A DNA stretch of 64,000 nt from Sequoia sempervirens (GCA_007258455.2 VDFB02047230.1:158666635-158730634); one strand, 5' to 3'. Shown: positions 34,201 through 46,348, counted from the first letter of the stretch. Notes: generated by a model not told the origin, from the sequence alone. A program made the numbers and translations.

Positions 34201-36236
34201 GTTTGACTTCGTAACTTGATTAAAGAAAAAATATTCAATAAAAAACTATCTAACCAAGTGGAAGCACTAGATATCAGAGTTACAAATCTAAATTCAAAAT
34301 AATTAGAATTTTATCCTTCATGGTAAAAAATTTATATGTTATACAGTGTGTGTCACTTTTTAAAAATATTGTTTTCTGAAAAAACCTAGTTTTCGTGGGA
34401 GATGGAAAAAGAAGTGCAATCTGATTCCAAATTTTTTGAAAAAACTATTTTTAGAATCTAAAGACAAAATGTGACGAGACTCTAATTACATCATCTTCAA
34501 ATTCCTCATGATTTAGCCACTATAGGTGCCCGAATGTGAAGATTTAGTTAAAAATAATAATTTCAGTGTCCAGTTTGGCCAAAAATTATAAACCACTATT
34601 GTGGGATCACCCTTTGACATATCATAATGCTTAATGTTTCATCTATTATTGTGCAGCCTAGCAATGACGTGCTTAATATTTTGCCCCTACTCCTATAATT
34701 TATCTACTATTGTAAACCAAGAGATGCCATTGCCCAATAATTGCTCAAATAAAACTCTAAAGAGGTGAGACAACAAAGACCATCTCCAGAAGTTTAAAAG
34801 AAATTAAGATTCTAAAGGCCAAGATAGTTTTACATTAAAGTTATAGTATCAAAAAAGATTAATTGCAAAAGAAAAGAAAGGAAGATAAAACCTGAGATGT
34901 GATGACTTGAAGAAGCAAAGAAGAATGCCCTAGCTGTTCAGCTCTGGTCTCCTCTTCAAATCTTGTCCAAACCCTTGAAACAACCACACCCTTGTTCTTT
35001 ATTTTCTCTTCTCATGGATTCTCCTCCAAAATGAGACCTCTGCAAGTCGATTTAAAGAAAGAGGGACGAGTTTCTCCATGGCATGTTGGTCAAAGGTCTT
35101 TCTTGCCATTGGCGACTATTGCAGGGGTTGCCAGGTCACTTAATGCTTTTGTTGTCCTCCTCCTCACCAAGCTTCTTCCTCCTTGGTTGATATTTTTTCC
35201 TCTGGTGCTGTCTTATCCGCCTTCTTCTCCTGTGAAAGCATCTCCATTTTCCTGTGTCCTTCTCTTTTCCTTTCCATATTTTCTCTATGGTATACTTTAT
35301 TTCTTTCTTCATTTATTTAATATTTTCCTTTCCATATTTTCTCGATGGTATACTTTATTTATTTCTTCATTTATTTAATCTTTTCCTTTCCATATTTGCT
35401 CGATGGTATACTTTATTTCTTTCTTCATTTATTTAATTTGATGGGAATCTTAGTTTTTGTGCCCCTTGTAAATGTCAATTTAGTGAATGACATTTCAAAT
35501 TATGGTTTATTTTATTTTTCTTCTTTTCAATGCCCATCTATTTTCTTGTAGGTAATATTCATGGTGAGTGTTTATCTATTCATTGTCTTTAAATCGTTGT
35601 TATTTCAATAACATAGCTATCAATTATATAATTTATTATTTTACTATTTTCTTATATAACTTTATTTATTTATTCGCCTTTAGATATTTATTTATTTTAA
35701 TTTACCCCCTTCTCTCATAGACCTTAATTAAATCTACCAAATTTAGCATTGTCAAATAATTGAGATATTTAAGTGGACCTAATGGCTCAACTTAGCCAAT
35801 TCAAGTAACTTTAGAAATATATATATATATCAAAATCCTAGGTTGAATTAACCTCAGGCTCCTAGAACCTACAAACAAGGTCAACACTAGAATGACATAC
35901 CAATTGTCTATCCCTCATTCAATGGAACCACATAATCTTCCTCACTTTATACCCCTAGTACCTGCAGCCAACGACAAGCCTCACACAAATACAACATCCA
36001 AATCATTAGTCAGTTTTAATCCAACATTTAATGCATCAAATTAAAATACATAGTAAGATTGATAAGCACACTTAATAATAATAACATTAAGCTTCATAAT
36101 TTTAACGCACACTCATGCACACACACACACTTATATATGTTCACATATTAAAGTTCAAAGTTTTACTCCTAGTCCAAATTACATCGGGGCTAGGAATCAT
36201 GCAAAATGATTAACAAAGTATTGAGGTGATATGACA
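31285..36236 (-). repeat. Chromovirus right (5') LTR, about 3.9 kb plus a 1.0-kb insertion
   Basis: Plus-strand ends are TGTAACAACTG and GATATGACA (TG...CA), directly next to the PBS. The distal 3.2 kb matches the left LTR; the inner 1.7 kb (31,285-32,982) has no counterpart there. It contains the TIR element at 33,598-34,612. A 59-bp unit with CTTTCCATATTTTCTCGATGG occurs three times at about 35,264-35,440 (two in the left LTR). The element promoter would lie here. Confidence 0.88.
33598..34612. mobile_element. Non-autonomous TIR DNA transposon (1,015 bp)
   Basis: The 5' end GGGTGAAGCCACAATAGTGG and the inverted 3' end GGGTGATCCCACAATAGTGG match over about 29 bp with three mismatches. TTT flanks both sides (33,595-33,597 and 34,613-34,615), and the left LTR at about 21,246 is the empty site. 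A 3-bp duplication suggests a PIF/Harbinger-like mechanism. Inside are a 17-bp-arm hairpin (about 33,699-33,738) and the palindrome GGGGTTCGTACGAACCCC (33,799-33,816). ORFs of 87-96 codons read through these palindromes; no transposase is seen. Confidence 0.85.
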
Positions 36237-38634
36237 CAACCACTCAAGTATATAATATTTCAATAAGTATGGGAAGATTTTAACAACTAATATTGTTTAA
36301 AAATATATAATCTAAGTATTTAGTGATGAAATATCTTATATGGGTCATGGGACCCCCCTTACCATTGTACTTTTCAAGATGTATGGCCACAAAACCCATA
36401 GAGGATGGATAGGCTAATATTCTAGTATAGAATTGAATCCTACTTGATCTCACTAGCAACATCATTTTCAATACATAGAGGCAATATAATTTCTCTAATT
36501 TTAATTTCATTAGGTCTCTTTATGATGGTATCAATGGTAGATGGGTTCTTAATGGAAGTAGATGTGGTAATATGAGTTTAGGTAGGGTGGTTGTAAAGAA
36601 GTTGGGATATAGTGATGAAAGGATGAATGATCATGTAAGAAATATAATAAGGCACAATATAGTAATGATATTTATGAGAAGTAGGAGCTATAAGGAGTAT
36701 AGTGGTAGTAGTAGTAGTGAAAATTGGTTCTAATATATATGATAGGTGGAGTGGTGGGAGTAGCATGTAGGGAAGTTGAATATTGGGGGAAGAAAATGAG
36801 AGATGGGGTTTCAGAGTGACCTATGGAGGAATATGCTTGTAGTTGTGGGGTAAGAGATATTTAATAAAGGGAAATTTATTATTCATCTTTTGACATGCCT
36901 TTGAGTACCTCCATTCCATAAGATTTGGTCACAAACATATTAAATATGGAATTAGCTAAATCCAAGAGATTGGCATAAGCGTTGAGATTAGTAAAGTCCT
37001 CACTATGCATTTGAGTATTATTAGCAACATCCCATTTGTATATTGTAGCAAGGTGACCTCGTGACCCAAAGTATTCTCCGTTAAGGTAAAATTATTGGTG
37101 TATTTATGTATTTACTTATATTTTGAAAGCATCAATTCATCTTAGGTTAATCTTATTTAGTCATAGTTTTATTTAAGTCTTTTGTGCATCATTTATTATT
37201 GGTGGTGGGTGCTAAATTTCCTTATGTGGGTGGTGATTTTTCATCCTCATCCACTTACCATTGTTATATTTCCTATAAATTTAACCCTTTTGATTGTATT
37301 TGAATACTTGATAAGTGGAACAACTATTATGTTGTGCGTTCGTATTTCTTTGTTGTTTTTAGCAATCAATTATCTAAACTATTTGGTCATCTTAGTCTTG
37401 GGTAGATTGCTTAGACAAATATTACATAGTATCAAAGTATATCTATATCAAATATTATATGGTACTAAAGTATGTGTCAAAAACTTAAAAAACCACTATT
37501 TTTTAAATTTTTAATGATGAAAGATTTAATTTGATGCATGATCACAATGTAATTCAATCTAGGACATATCCAAGTGAAATAATAGATTTTAGTTGATGTT
37601 TTGACATGTAAGCAATAAAAAAGTGAAAGATATGAAATAATGACAATAGAATAAAATTTACATTAGAAAATAGAGATGCTAAATCATAAAATTAGAATTG
37701 AGAAGATGAACTAACCCTATGGGGGAAGTTAGAGTTCTTTGACAAGTTTAGGTTTACCAAAAATCCCTACAAGTATAAATTTAGTTGTAGTTAATAATAT
37801 CACAATATATGTAAAGAAACCCTATATAAATAAAAGTATTTGTGTATATTAACATGCAAAGTAATCAATAATTTAAATAAAAGGTTAATGAGACTTAGCT
37901 CTTGACAATGGTAGAAATTGATGTTGTCTTAGACAATGTAGATATGCTCAATGACCAATATTGAACTCTAAAAATCATATTCAAAGGATGGATCCTATAG
38001 TTGATAAGTCCCTATGGTATACATTATTGTTGAATGAGATCAAGTGCTATTATGTTTAGGTCCCACACAATTTTTCGTGTACATCAAGATTTTGATTGTA
38101 ATTGTTGCTTGCCTCCAATTTTTTTCTTATGTTGTAATATCACAATGATGACCAAGGTGGTGTTAATAGACACCAATTACATTTGTTGAGATTGGATTGA
38201 TATTTTTTAGTTCCATATGCCCTATCTAAGCCCACTTTTGTTGTTTTTGAATGAGTAAAAAAATTTCAAAGATGAATAATTTGTAGTATGCCCTATGTAG
38301 TATTTACTTATGAAAGTGCAAAATGCTCTAAATGCTCTCTATAATGATGTCACGAGATTGATAGTTCATTCAAATTTATTGCCCTTGGACATGTCTTTAA
38401 ATATGACACATTCGATGTCATAATTCAAATATTTTCACATGCGAAAATGTGAAGTATGCACTTTTATCCATTACAAAATAATAACAATTCAATTTAGATT
38501 TTTGTATGTATAAAGGATTTTCTATCTTTTTAAAACTTATTTCATTTATTAAATAAATAAATAAGTGAATTTTTATCTTCTATAATTTGTTTATTTAATG
38601 ATTGGAAAGTCATATGCAATGTGATGTTTTTCCT
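36237..38634. other. AT-rich spacer without recognisable gene
   Basis: The longest ORF is a hydrophobic 110-codon frame at 37,182 without domain or splice support. No terminal repeats were noticed. Confidence 0.5.
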
Positions 38635-38636
38635 TA

Positions 38637-39071
38637 GGGGAGAAGAGCCAGTAGCTACCACCCATTGAATAACCGCCACCTCCAGGTTCACTCCACCCCC
38701 CAAAAAAAATTTAACTCTGATCCACTAAAAAACTTTATGTTATTGAATAACTAATTACAAAAACACCAATAGCCGCTCATTAAGTGCTAAAGTGATTGAT
38801 TTAAGTGGGATTTAAGTGCTAAAACAGCTCTAATTGATTGAAATTAGAGCGAGTGGCTACTGGGACAGCCCTCTAAAAGGTGACTTTTTTACCTCCGCGC
38901 GCATATCCAATGCTCCCGCATTCAATCGAATTGCCCAGAAGCTGAAACCTTAGTTATAAGCACTTAACTCATGTGCGAAAAAAACCCATAATTTTTTTTT
39001 CCAATTCGACATACGGTTTGAATTCTACAGTTGCGCGAAGTTAGCCCTGGCGGCTACTGGATCTTCTCCCC
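38637..39071. mobile_element. MITE-like TIR element (435 bp)
   Basis: It begins GGGGAGAAGAGCCAGTAGC and ends with the inverted form of GGGGAGAAGATCCAGTAGC; TIRs of about 23 bp have three mismatches. TA lies on both sides (38,635-38,636 and 39,072-39,073), compatible with Tc1/mariner-type insertion, although a 3-bp PIF-type site (TTA/TAG) cannot be excluded. The interior is non-coding and contains a possible stem (AGCTCTAATTGATTGAAATTAG near 38,826). Confidence 0.85.
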
Positions 39072-39149
39072 TAGTTAACTAATTTTTTTGTTAAAATTTT
39101 TAAAATTAGAACAATGAGATTAAAGTTGTCCTTCATATGTGAATAATGT

Positions 39150-39262
39150 GTCTTGCATGCATCTCTAAGAGTTGTACATCCTTAAGAGTTGTGTCTTGCA
39201 TGCATCTCTAAGAGTTATCCTTCATATTCGAATAATGTGTCTCGCATACATCTCTAAGAGTT
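39150..39262. repeat. Three-copy short repeat
   Basis: GTCTTGCATGCATCTCTAAG plus AGTT recurs at about 39,150 and 39,192, with a diverged copy (CTCGCATACATCTCTAAGAG) at 39,240, spaced about 43-46 bp. Confidence 0.8.
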
Positions 39263-40912
39263 GTGCATGATATTGGATGACGAGACACAAAAGTCTACTC
39301 TAACACCATTCTTTCAATTTTCTCTACGTAGATATTTTAATTTTATATGAATTTCAATTTAAATGCCCTCTCTTATACTCATGCAAACTTTTATTTGCTG
39401 ATAAGTCGAAGAAAATCCTAAATTTAGAAGAGAGTGTTGGAAGTGGATGCATGTTGTTAATGTTCACTATATTCCAATTACCGCGTTTCTTGGAAAATGG
39501 AGAGTACGATAGTAGCGGTCTTTGCTTAAGTTAGAAGGTCGGCGCTCTGCCAATCTATTTATTTTTATTTATTCCTTTCTAATTTGCCTGCAAGATAATC
39601 CCCAAATCTTTCGATTTTGCCGCGGATTCAGATCAGCAAAGATTTGTTCATTTTCGCTTTTCGATAATTCATTGGTAGGCTACAGGTTTGGAACTCGCGA
39701 CGTTTTTTTTTCAGGTTTTTATTGTTGCAGACTCCCCTTATAAACTAGGGAAAAGATTAGATAATTAAACGATTTAACGTAAGTGTGAAAAGCCCCAATG
39801 TTAGGCAATATCTGTGAACCCTAAGCTTACGAGGACAATTACATGTGCCGCTGATAGAATTGACTTGCGTCACCAATTTTACATGTCTCTGTCACAATTT
39901 CAGCTCATGTGTTTGCTTTTGCTTTCAAGTTATTCAGTGGCATTTATTTAGCTACTGTTGCATTTTATGATTTGGCAGGGTTGTACTGGAAGAGAAGAAA
40001 AAGAGCCTGTAGAATTTGTAGGGAATGCCTCATACACTATAATGGCTGTTGTTTCGGAGTCTTCTGTTAACGGTAAGTGTATGCTTAACTATGTTTAGGT
40101 GCAGGGATCAAAAGTTTTTAATTTGCTTTATAACTGCTTCTTGATCATATATCAAAATATAGCTACTTTGAAATGTACTTAGTCACCTGGATATGTGGAA
40201 TTTACCATTTTCAAATAGGTCTTGAGAGTATTAAGATTCAATGCATTCATTATGATTCTGAATCTTTGAGTCTATTTGATTGGAACATTTAACGATTTCC
40301 AATTTTGAATTTTAATCTTTACAAGAAAGCTTATTTAGCGGCCATGGATCATTACATTGAACTAAATATATTCCATTTTAGAGTGGAATGGTTATGGTGT
40401 ATCATAATTATGCTTTATTATATAAATGTAAGACACCTTATCTGGTCAACTGGATTTGAAACTTATTCAAATCTCCATATGATCCATTGCTGCCAAATTT
40501 AAATTTAGTTAGTTCACCATAATGATCCATTTCTGTCAAATAAACATTATTTTAGAAAAGAGATGAAAACTTAACATCTTTGAATTTCCATACTTGCTTG
40601 CCTCAAAGATTCAAATCTGTAATGATAGACAGCTTCTGGTCTTCCAAATACTATTGACATATTGAAGATCTGAAAACAGAGCTCTTATACTATACTTCAA
40701 TGAAAAATAAGATCATTCAGAAAATACAACACAATTAACAATGTATCTGCTCACAAAGTGAGTGAACAGCAAAGCTGAAAATAATTTCTGTATATTCAAC
40801 TGTGTTATCGAATTCTGCTACATCATACATATAAAGAATTAACTGAAACATGAAAAACACATGCAAGCTGCTTGCATGGAACGACTAAACTAAAAATAGT
40901 CTTAACTGCAGT

Positions 40913-41500
40913 CTATTTAAAAAAAAAACTAAAGGACGGTGCATTGAATAGATCATGCGATATAGGCATGCAATGATCATGCTGAGCAAACTGAAAGAAA
41001 ACTGGAGATGGAACTGGAGATGGAGTACCGTCGTTGTGAATGCATGACTGCATGTCTTCCAATATCTCTATCCTATACATTGCCCTAAATAATATCAATG
41101 CATGTCTTCTCTTTGAAATAATTCCACGTTCCACAGTTTGTATTCTTAAATGCATGTCTGTAGAATAAGCACTCGTTTCAGTAACATCAATAAGAAAAAA
41201 GCCTTAAAGAGGATATCCAAATCTTAAGTTCTTGATCAAGTTGAGTAAACTTCCTTGGATGCCTGCATCAGCTTCAGAAGAATATAATCAGTCGTGGGAA
41301 TATTATAATCACTGCACTTGAATGCTTCTTTCCTCCCATGTAAAATATTTTCATCACGGCTTTTCGTTTCCTCATCTATTATCATCTTTAAAGGTAACAA
41401 TTCAAAATCAAGCAGTGCAGTTTTAGATATCTTTTTGGCAAAGGTTTTCAAGCTTTCTAACTGGGGTTCTGTTTTTAATTTTCTAAAACTTCTTTATTCG
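40913..41500 (-). pseudogene. Antisense coding-like segments inside the long intron
   Basis: Two minus-strand frames in the 1.86-kb intron look more coding-like than typical noise: 41,500-41,236 (SLKTFAKKISKTALLDFEL, then SDYNIPTTDYILLKLMQA) and about 41,196-40,913 (DVTETSAYSTDMHLRIQTVE, then ALILFRAMYRIEILEDM). They are in different frames and could be neighbouring exons or one frameshifted exon. I do not recognise the family. They may be a captured gene fragment. Confidence 0.35.
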
Positions 41501-42252
41501 GCTCTATATTAGCCAGAGATTAGGCACAAGCTTGATTTGAAACATTTAAAGATTGGCTGGATTCTAACAGCTGTGTTTTTTCGCTCTGTCACCACCTTTT
41601 CAAATTTAAGCTTCTTGAGTGTAATATCATTTTAGCTAAAATCTTCCCAACATGTGCGATTGTTGAGAATTAATGGAAAATTTTGCACCGTTTAGAATGT
41701 TCATTGTAGAGCTTAAATTAGGCTTTGCACTACAGATTTCTAATGGTTCTAGCTCCTAGGTTTGAATGGCTGTTCACAAGCTATGAACCAGCAGCAAACT
41801 ACTAATCCTTTTCCATACCATGTATTATATTTGAATTATTCTTAGTTTGCAGCCTTGAGTGCCATCATATCATTTCTTCGACAAATTTTTACAAGCTTCA
41901 ATCTGACGATCTTCCTTTCCAATGACATGTAGAAGTTCCAGGTTTGCATGTGCATAACATGCAAGAAGAAACGTCATCAATTAATGGCTGGGAAGACCTC
42001 AGAGAGCAAGTTGCATCATCATTTTGTGAATGTTCCATGTTGAGAGAGGCTGAGAGATGTGGCAAGGTAAAAACAGGAGGATTACAGTCAGGTCGAGGAG
42101 CTCCAAGCAAAAGTTGTATGGGTGTTAGAGTAAAGGAGGAAGAGATAACCCAAAACATAAAACCCAAAACCATTCACACGTTTTCTATGGCAGGAGTTGG
42201 GGATATGGAGATCCCAAGAAGCAGCTGCGGTGTTGAGTATTCGCCTCCAGAT

Positions 42253-42477
42253 GTTATTGTTATTGAGGATGATAGTGATAATGGAGACAATGAGAATGGC
42301 AATGATAGCGAACAGAATACAGAGAATGTTATTGTTATTGAGGATGATAGTGATAATGGAGACAATGAGAATGGCAATGATAGCAAACAGTATACAGAGA
42401 ATGTTAATGATATTGAGGATGATAGTGATAATGGAGACAATGAGAATGGCAATGATAGCGAACAGTATACAGAGAAT
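42253..42477 (+). repeat. Exonic 75-bp tandem repeat (three copies)
   Basis: Units start at 42,253, 42,328 and 42,403 and are exactly 75 bp, preserving frame. Copies 1 and 2 differ by only two bases; copy 3 changes VIVIEDD to VNDIEDD, weakening the motif. Near-identity indicates recent expansion. Confidence 0.95.
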
Positions 42478-43380
42478 TTAGCAAACAGTAACGAAGATGA
42501 TGACCATGTTCTAACTTCAGATGGTGATACTAGTTCTACCAAAAAATTAAGATCTATTTCATGTGGAGGATCAACAGGGCAGAGGTTCAATCGTAACAGT
42601 CATCAAATTCCTAAATCCACAAATCCTTCCGAAGATGAAGATGATTGTCAAATATTTGGTGCAGGGAAATTCAGGCCATTCAAACGTATGAAAAGTGCCC
42701 ACAGGCAAAATCCTGCCGGTAATGACAGATATGTATGTGAAAAGTTGAGTTCAGATAGTGATAGTGAAGACAGTGAAATAATAATGGAAGGTTCTTCTGG
42801 AAAAATTCATGAACAGTGGGAACAAGCGGCATTGAAGAAGCAACTTTCCTCTCCTATGAAATAGGAGACACCTTTTGTTGAGGAAGAGTTTAGTGTTTCT
42901 GGTTCAAATTTCTGCCCCGATAGCCCTTCCAGAGAATTTGAGCAAAAAGGCAAGAATGAGCAAGCGTATGCTGATTTTCAAAAGCACCATTCTGAAAGGC
43001 ATTCAACAGATCCTCCAGATCTTGTAAGTGCAAGTGGTATAGTTTATACTTCATGTCATGATGATGTGACAAGCCATAGAACTCCCAAGGAGCCAGAGAC
43101 AAAATCCCAGAGTAGAGAACTTCAATGGAGCCTCCAATGGTCAATCTGCAAATACTGTTGAGATCAAGCCATCTAGAGAGGTGAATGAATGGTGTCAAAA
43201 CAGCGGTTTGTCAAGATGAGAGAAGTTCATCTGCATCTGCCTCATTCTAAATCCCAGCAAGTGAACCCTTCTCTGATTTTGTTCCATAAGTCAATTGATG
43301 ACAATCTCAGTAGTCTGATAGGCAGCACAGCACATATGAGAAAGATTTATGCAAATATTGGACAACTCAATGCTTCTTAG

Positions 43381-44274
43381 AAGATATGTTGATTTCCTGA
43401 ACTGAGAAAACCCTCTGTAATTCTTAATGAAATTTGGGGCCTTGTTCTCCCCTCAACTTTGTAAGCATTATTTATAAAGGAAGGGTTGTTAAATTCTTAT
43501 TATTTATTTTCATTATTATTTTATATTTAAGTTGAATTAAATATGTAAGATAATAAAATATATGAAATCACCAGCTTTTATAAATTTAGGAGCTTAAACT
43601 GTATGAGATCAATTTGAAATATTTTTTAAAATTTCAGTAACATCCATTAAAATTAAGCTGTCGTTTATGGGACCCCACCCTTAGTATTTTAGTCTTTTAA
43701 ATATTCATTTTCACGCATGTTGGAGATGCCACTTCCAAAAATTAATGCAAAAATTATATAATTTTATAAGAAAACCGAAAACTTTTGCACATAGTTTTTT
43801 TATTTTTAAAGCAACCAATGTTCCTACTTCAATGCTTATACTTATGATTTTATTTTTTACAAAAAATTAATTAATTTGACATTAGGAATCATGGGGTACT
43901 ACAATAGCAACATTTCTACTTGATTCATGTGAAGTTAAAAATATTAGCTAATCAAAATAAGATATAACGATGGGTAATTTATTTTTTAATACTCTTTGTT
44001 AAAAAATTATTAGACATAATTTATAATAACCAATTAAATAAATCTAATTACAATAATATACTCGTAAAAAAGATATTATGATTTTATTATCATCTATCCC
44101 ATGATGGTGAGCATGTATCTATTTTTATTGGATTTATTATTGTTTGTATATCAAATTTTTGTCTTTAAATTTATTTGCTTTCTTATTTTTTTCAATCATA
44201 AATTCTTTTGAATGAATTTTTATCTTTGGAAAAGATTTTGACCATTTACAAATAAAAAATTCTTAATCTTGGTA
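43381..44274. other. AT-rich downstream region
   Basis: It follows the last coding-like codons of the host-gene candidate. A/T-rich stretches that could hold polyadenylation signals begin near 43,500 (AATAAAATATATG near 43,551). No further gene. Confidence 0.45.
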
Positions 44275-44475
44275 CATTAAAATAAAATTCTCTTTTAAAA
44301 CAAAATAAAATTCTCTTTTAAAACAAACTAAAATTATCTTTTAAAACAAAATAAAATTCTCTTAAAAGAAAATAAAATTCTCTTAAAAAAACTCTCTTAA
44401 AACAAAATAAAATTGTCTCTTAAAACAAAATAAAATTCTCTCTTAAAATAAAATAAAATTCTCTTAAATAATTTT
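44275..44475. repeat. AT-rich minisatellite (about 8 units of 20-25 bp)
   Basis: AAAATAAAATTCTCTTTTAA-type units repeat head to tail with indels, including TTAAAACAAA and CTCTCTTAAAA variants. Confidence 0.9.
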
Positions 44476-44749
44476 ATTGGAATTTTTAAGAGTTATGATT
44501 CCTTTTCAAAATAACTAAATTATTTGTATTTCTTTATTAAATATAGAAATTTATATTTTTTTCATATTTAATATATGATTAATAAAATTGATAAAAAAAA
44601 TTTAATATAAAAAAATTCATGAATTAAACATTTTTTGACAATTTATATTTTTTCTTAAAATGTCAAATGAAAGGCATTGAAATGATCAAACCGTCATTAA
44701 ATTTTGATATGAAGATAAGGGTGACCATCAAATCCCAGGCCTGGTGAAG

Positions 44750-46040
44750 GGATGAGCATAAGGACTATTGACAGTTGCAGTAGAACATAAGAAATAAAAG
44801 TAGGGGATATCAAAATTGGAATGAATATCCCTGATCAAATAATTGGGGATATTTAACTAGCAAATAAACCCTAGGTCCTAGAGAAATTGGAAAGGCAAAG
44901 ATTGGAATCCTGGAAGGGAAAGATGGAGGAAATTGTTTCCAAAAAGAGAATGCAAGTGGAAACTAGAGACAAAGATTTGGATCCCAAAGGGAACAACGAT
45001 CACAAGAAGTGCAAAAAATTCCTCTGAACCATAAACTTCCAAATCAATGCATTTTTTCTTAAAAGCAATAAATTAAATTTCATAGTAGAAAAATTGAAAG
45101 AAAGGGTTTTTTTATGAAATGGGCTAGAGAATAGCTTACTACACCCAAAATTAGGAAATTGTGATGTAAATTGGGGGAAAGATGTGAAATTGAAAGCTCT
45201 ACCAAATGGATTATTCCTAGTAGAATGTCTTGCAAGGCTCATAAAGAGGAAAATTATGAATGGGGGGGGCCTTACACAATGAAGGGCATTGACTTCTATC
45301 TAAAGGAATGGGAGCCAAATTTCAATTCCCTAATTCAAGAGATTTAATTCTAGTATGGATCAAACTATATAACCTACCCTCATAGTACTAGTATCTAGAC
45401 ACCTTGAAGTGTACTGGAGATAAACTAGGAACCTTCATTTTGGAAAAAAACAACCTAAAGGATAGAGATTATGCACCAAAATTTATGTGTGTATATGTAT
45501 AAACGCTAGGCCACATCCCCACATCCCAAAAGAAATTGAAATTCAATCTATACAAGGTAGATGGAGACAAAAAATCAAAATCGAAAAGATAGATGAAATT
45601 TGTAAGAATTTTCATGCAAATGGACATGTGATGAAGGACTTTATGGAGCAAGAAAGGTAGAATTATCAAAAGGCCCAATGTGATTAAATTCAAAGTGTGG
45701 GTGACAATGATGAAGAAAAATGATAGTCAAGGAAAACCCTAGAGGTGGTGAGAAATGACCATGTGCAAAGAAAAGATAGGGAGAAACTATTACAAAAGAG
45801 TAAAGATTGGTCTAGCCAAGAGGATAATGAGGCCTTTTTTAGTGAAGAAATTGCTGCTAGAAAGGATGGTTTAGGTCAAACCTCAAAGCCAAGATCATCA
45901 ATTGAAAGCACAAGCAAATACTTTATATCTACAAGTGAAGAGGGAAGATTATGGGGAGAGGTTGTGTTGAGGGAGTTGGAGAAACTCACCCCCACACTAA
46001 GTGAAAACTACAAAATAATAGGAGAAACTCCCTTTTAAAT
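44750..46040 (+). pseudogene. LINE ORF1 (gag-like, DUF4283-type) remnant
   Basis: First ORF of a plant L1-type LINE, an RNA-binding protein. Readable pieces across frames: LENSLLHPKLGNCDVNWGKD near 45,130; MKGIDFYLKEWEPNFNSLIQ near 45,280, the conserved core of the LINE DUF4283 domain; and DPKGNNDHKKCKKF near 44,982. A Lys/Glu/Ser-rich C-terminal part remains open at 45,745-46,038. No zinc knuckle is legible. Many stops; strand and order agree with the endonuclease/RT ORF that follows. Confidence 0.7.
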
Positions 46041-46348
46041 GGGTATACTTTTATTTGGAATTGAAAGAAATATGAACATCAAAGAGAACTTACCCCCATA
46101 ACCACCAATAGATCTGGGAGAACAAATTGAAAAATAAGAAGGAGAATATAAATTTAAAGAAGGAGAAATTAATATATTTAGTTGAAAGGAAACTCAATCA
46201 AACTAAATCAAAGATTAAAAAACCAAAATTGGGAGAAAAAGGGTCAAGTAGGGAGAAAATTTAACAAGGAAAAGTTAGAAATTGTTGAAAATGCAAAGGG
46301 ACAAATGAAACTAATATCAGGGAATGGATTCACCCTTCCCAAGGTGCC

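Larger units (their letters stand above)
20636..36236 (-). mobile_element. Ty3/gypsy chromovirus LTR retrotransposon (Tekay/Del-like), decayed
   Basis: A minus-strand element with paired long LTRs, a tRNA-iMet-type PBS beside the right (5') LTR and a purine tract beside the left (3') LTR. The order gag, protease, RT, RNase H, integrase, chromodomain is the Ty3/gypsy order, and the C-terminal chromodomain remnant marks a chromovirus. Comparing about 170 bp of the LTRs by eye (21,074 and 33,419) gives roughly nine identical bases in ten, so the insertion is old. All domains carry stops. The left LTR lacks about 1.7 kb at its outer end. Clade placement is tentative. Confidence 0.9.
39480..43380 (+). 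pseudogene. Host-gene candidate: acidic protein with tandem SUMO-interaction-like motifs, disrupted
   Basis: Unlike its surroundings it shows a spliced structure: a possible 5' exon ending at AAC|GTAAGT (39,779), an acceptor TTTGGCAG at 39,978, an ATG at 40,042 (MAVVSESSVN), a donor CG|GTAAGT at 40,073 and an acceptor CATGTAG at 41,932. Joining 40,042-40,072 to 41,933 keeps the frame exactly (phase 1) and gives about 320 codons to a TAG at 42,862. Three 25-residue repeats start VIVIEDDSD (residues about 118-192), and DSDSEDSEIIMEGSS follows near 42,760. A hydrophobic core plus acidic/Ser run is the SUMO-interacting-motif pattern. The frame continues about 99 codons past the TAG, then a frameshift near 43,118 leads to NGQSANTVEIKPSREVNEW, so it looks recently inactivated or mis-spliced. 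Family unrecognised; a detached N-terminus of a chromatin remodeller is possible. Confidence 0.65.

Noticed and set aside
35254..35551. Overlapping ORFs rich in Phe/Ile/Tyr
   Set aside because: They read through the 59-bp tandem repeat in the LTR.
37182..37514. 110-codon hydrophobic ORF
   Set aside because: AT-rich composition favours hydrophobic codons; no domain, splice or homology signal.
42174..42590. 138-codon Ser/Leu-rich minus-strand ORF
   Set aside because: Shadow of the exonic 75-bp repeat, whose sense frame has splice support.
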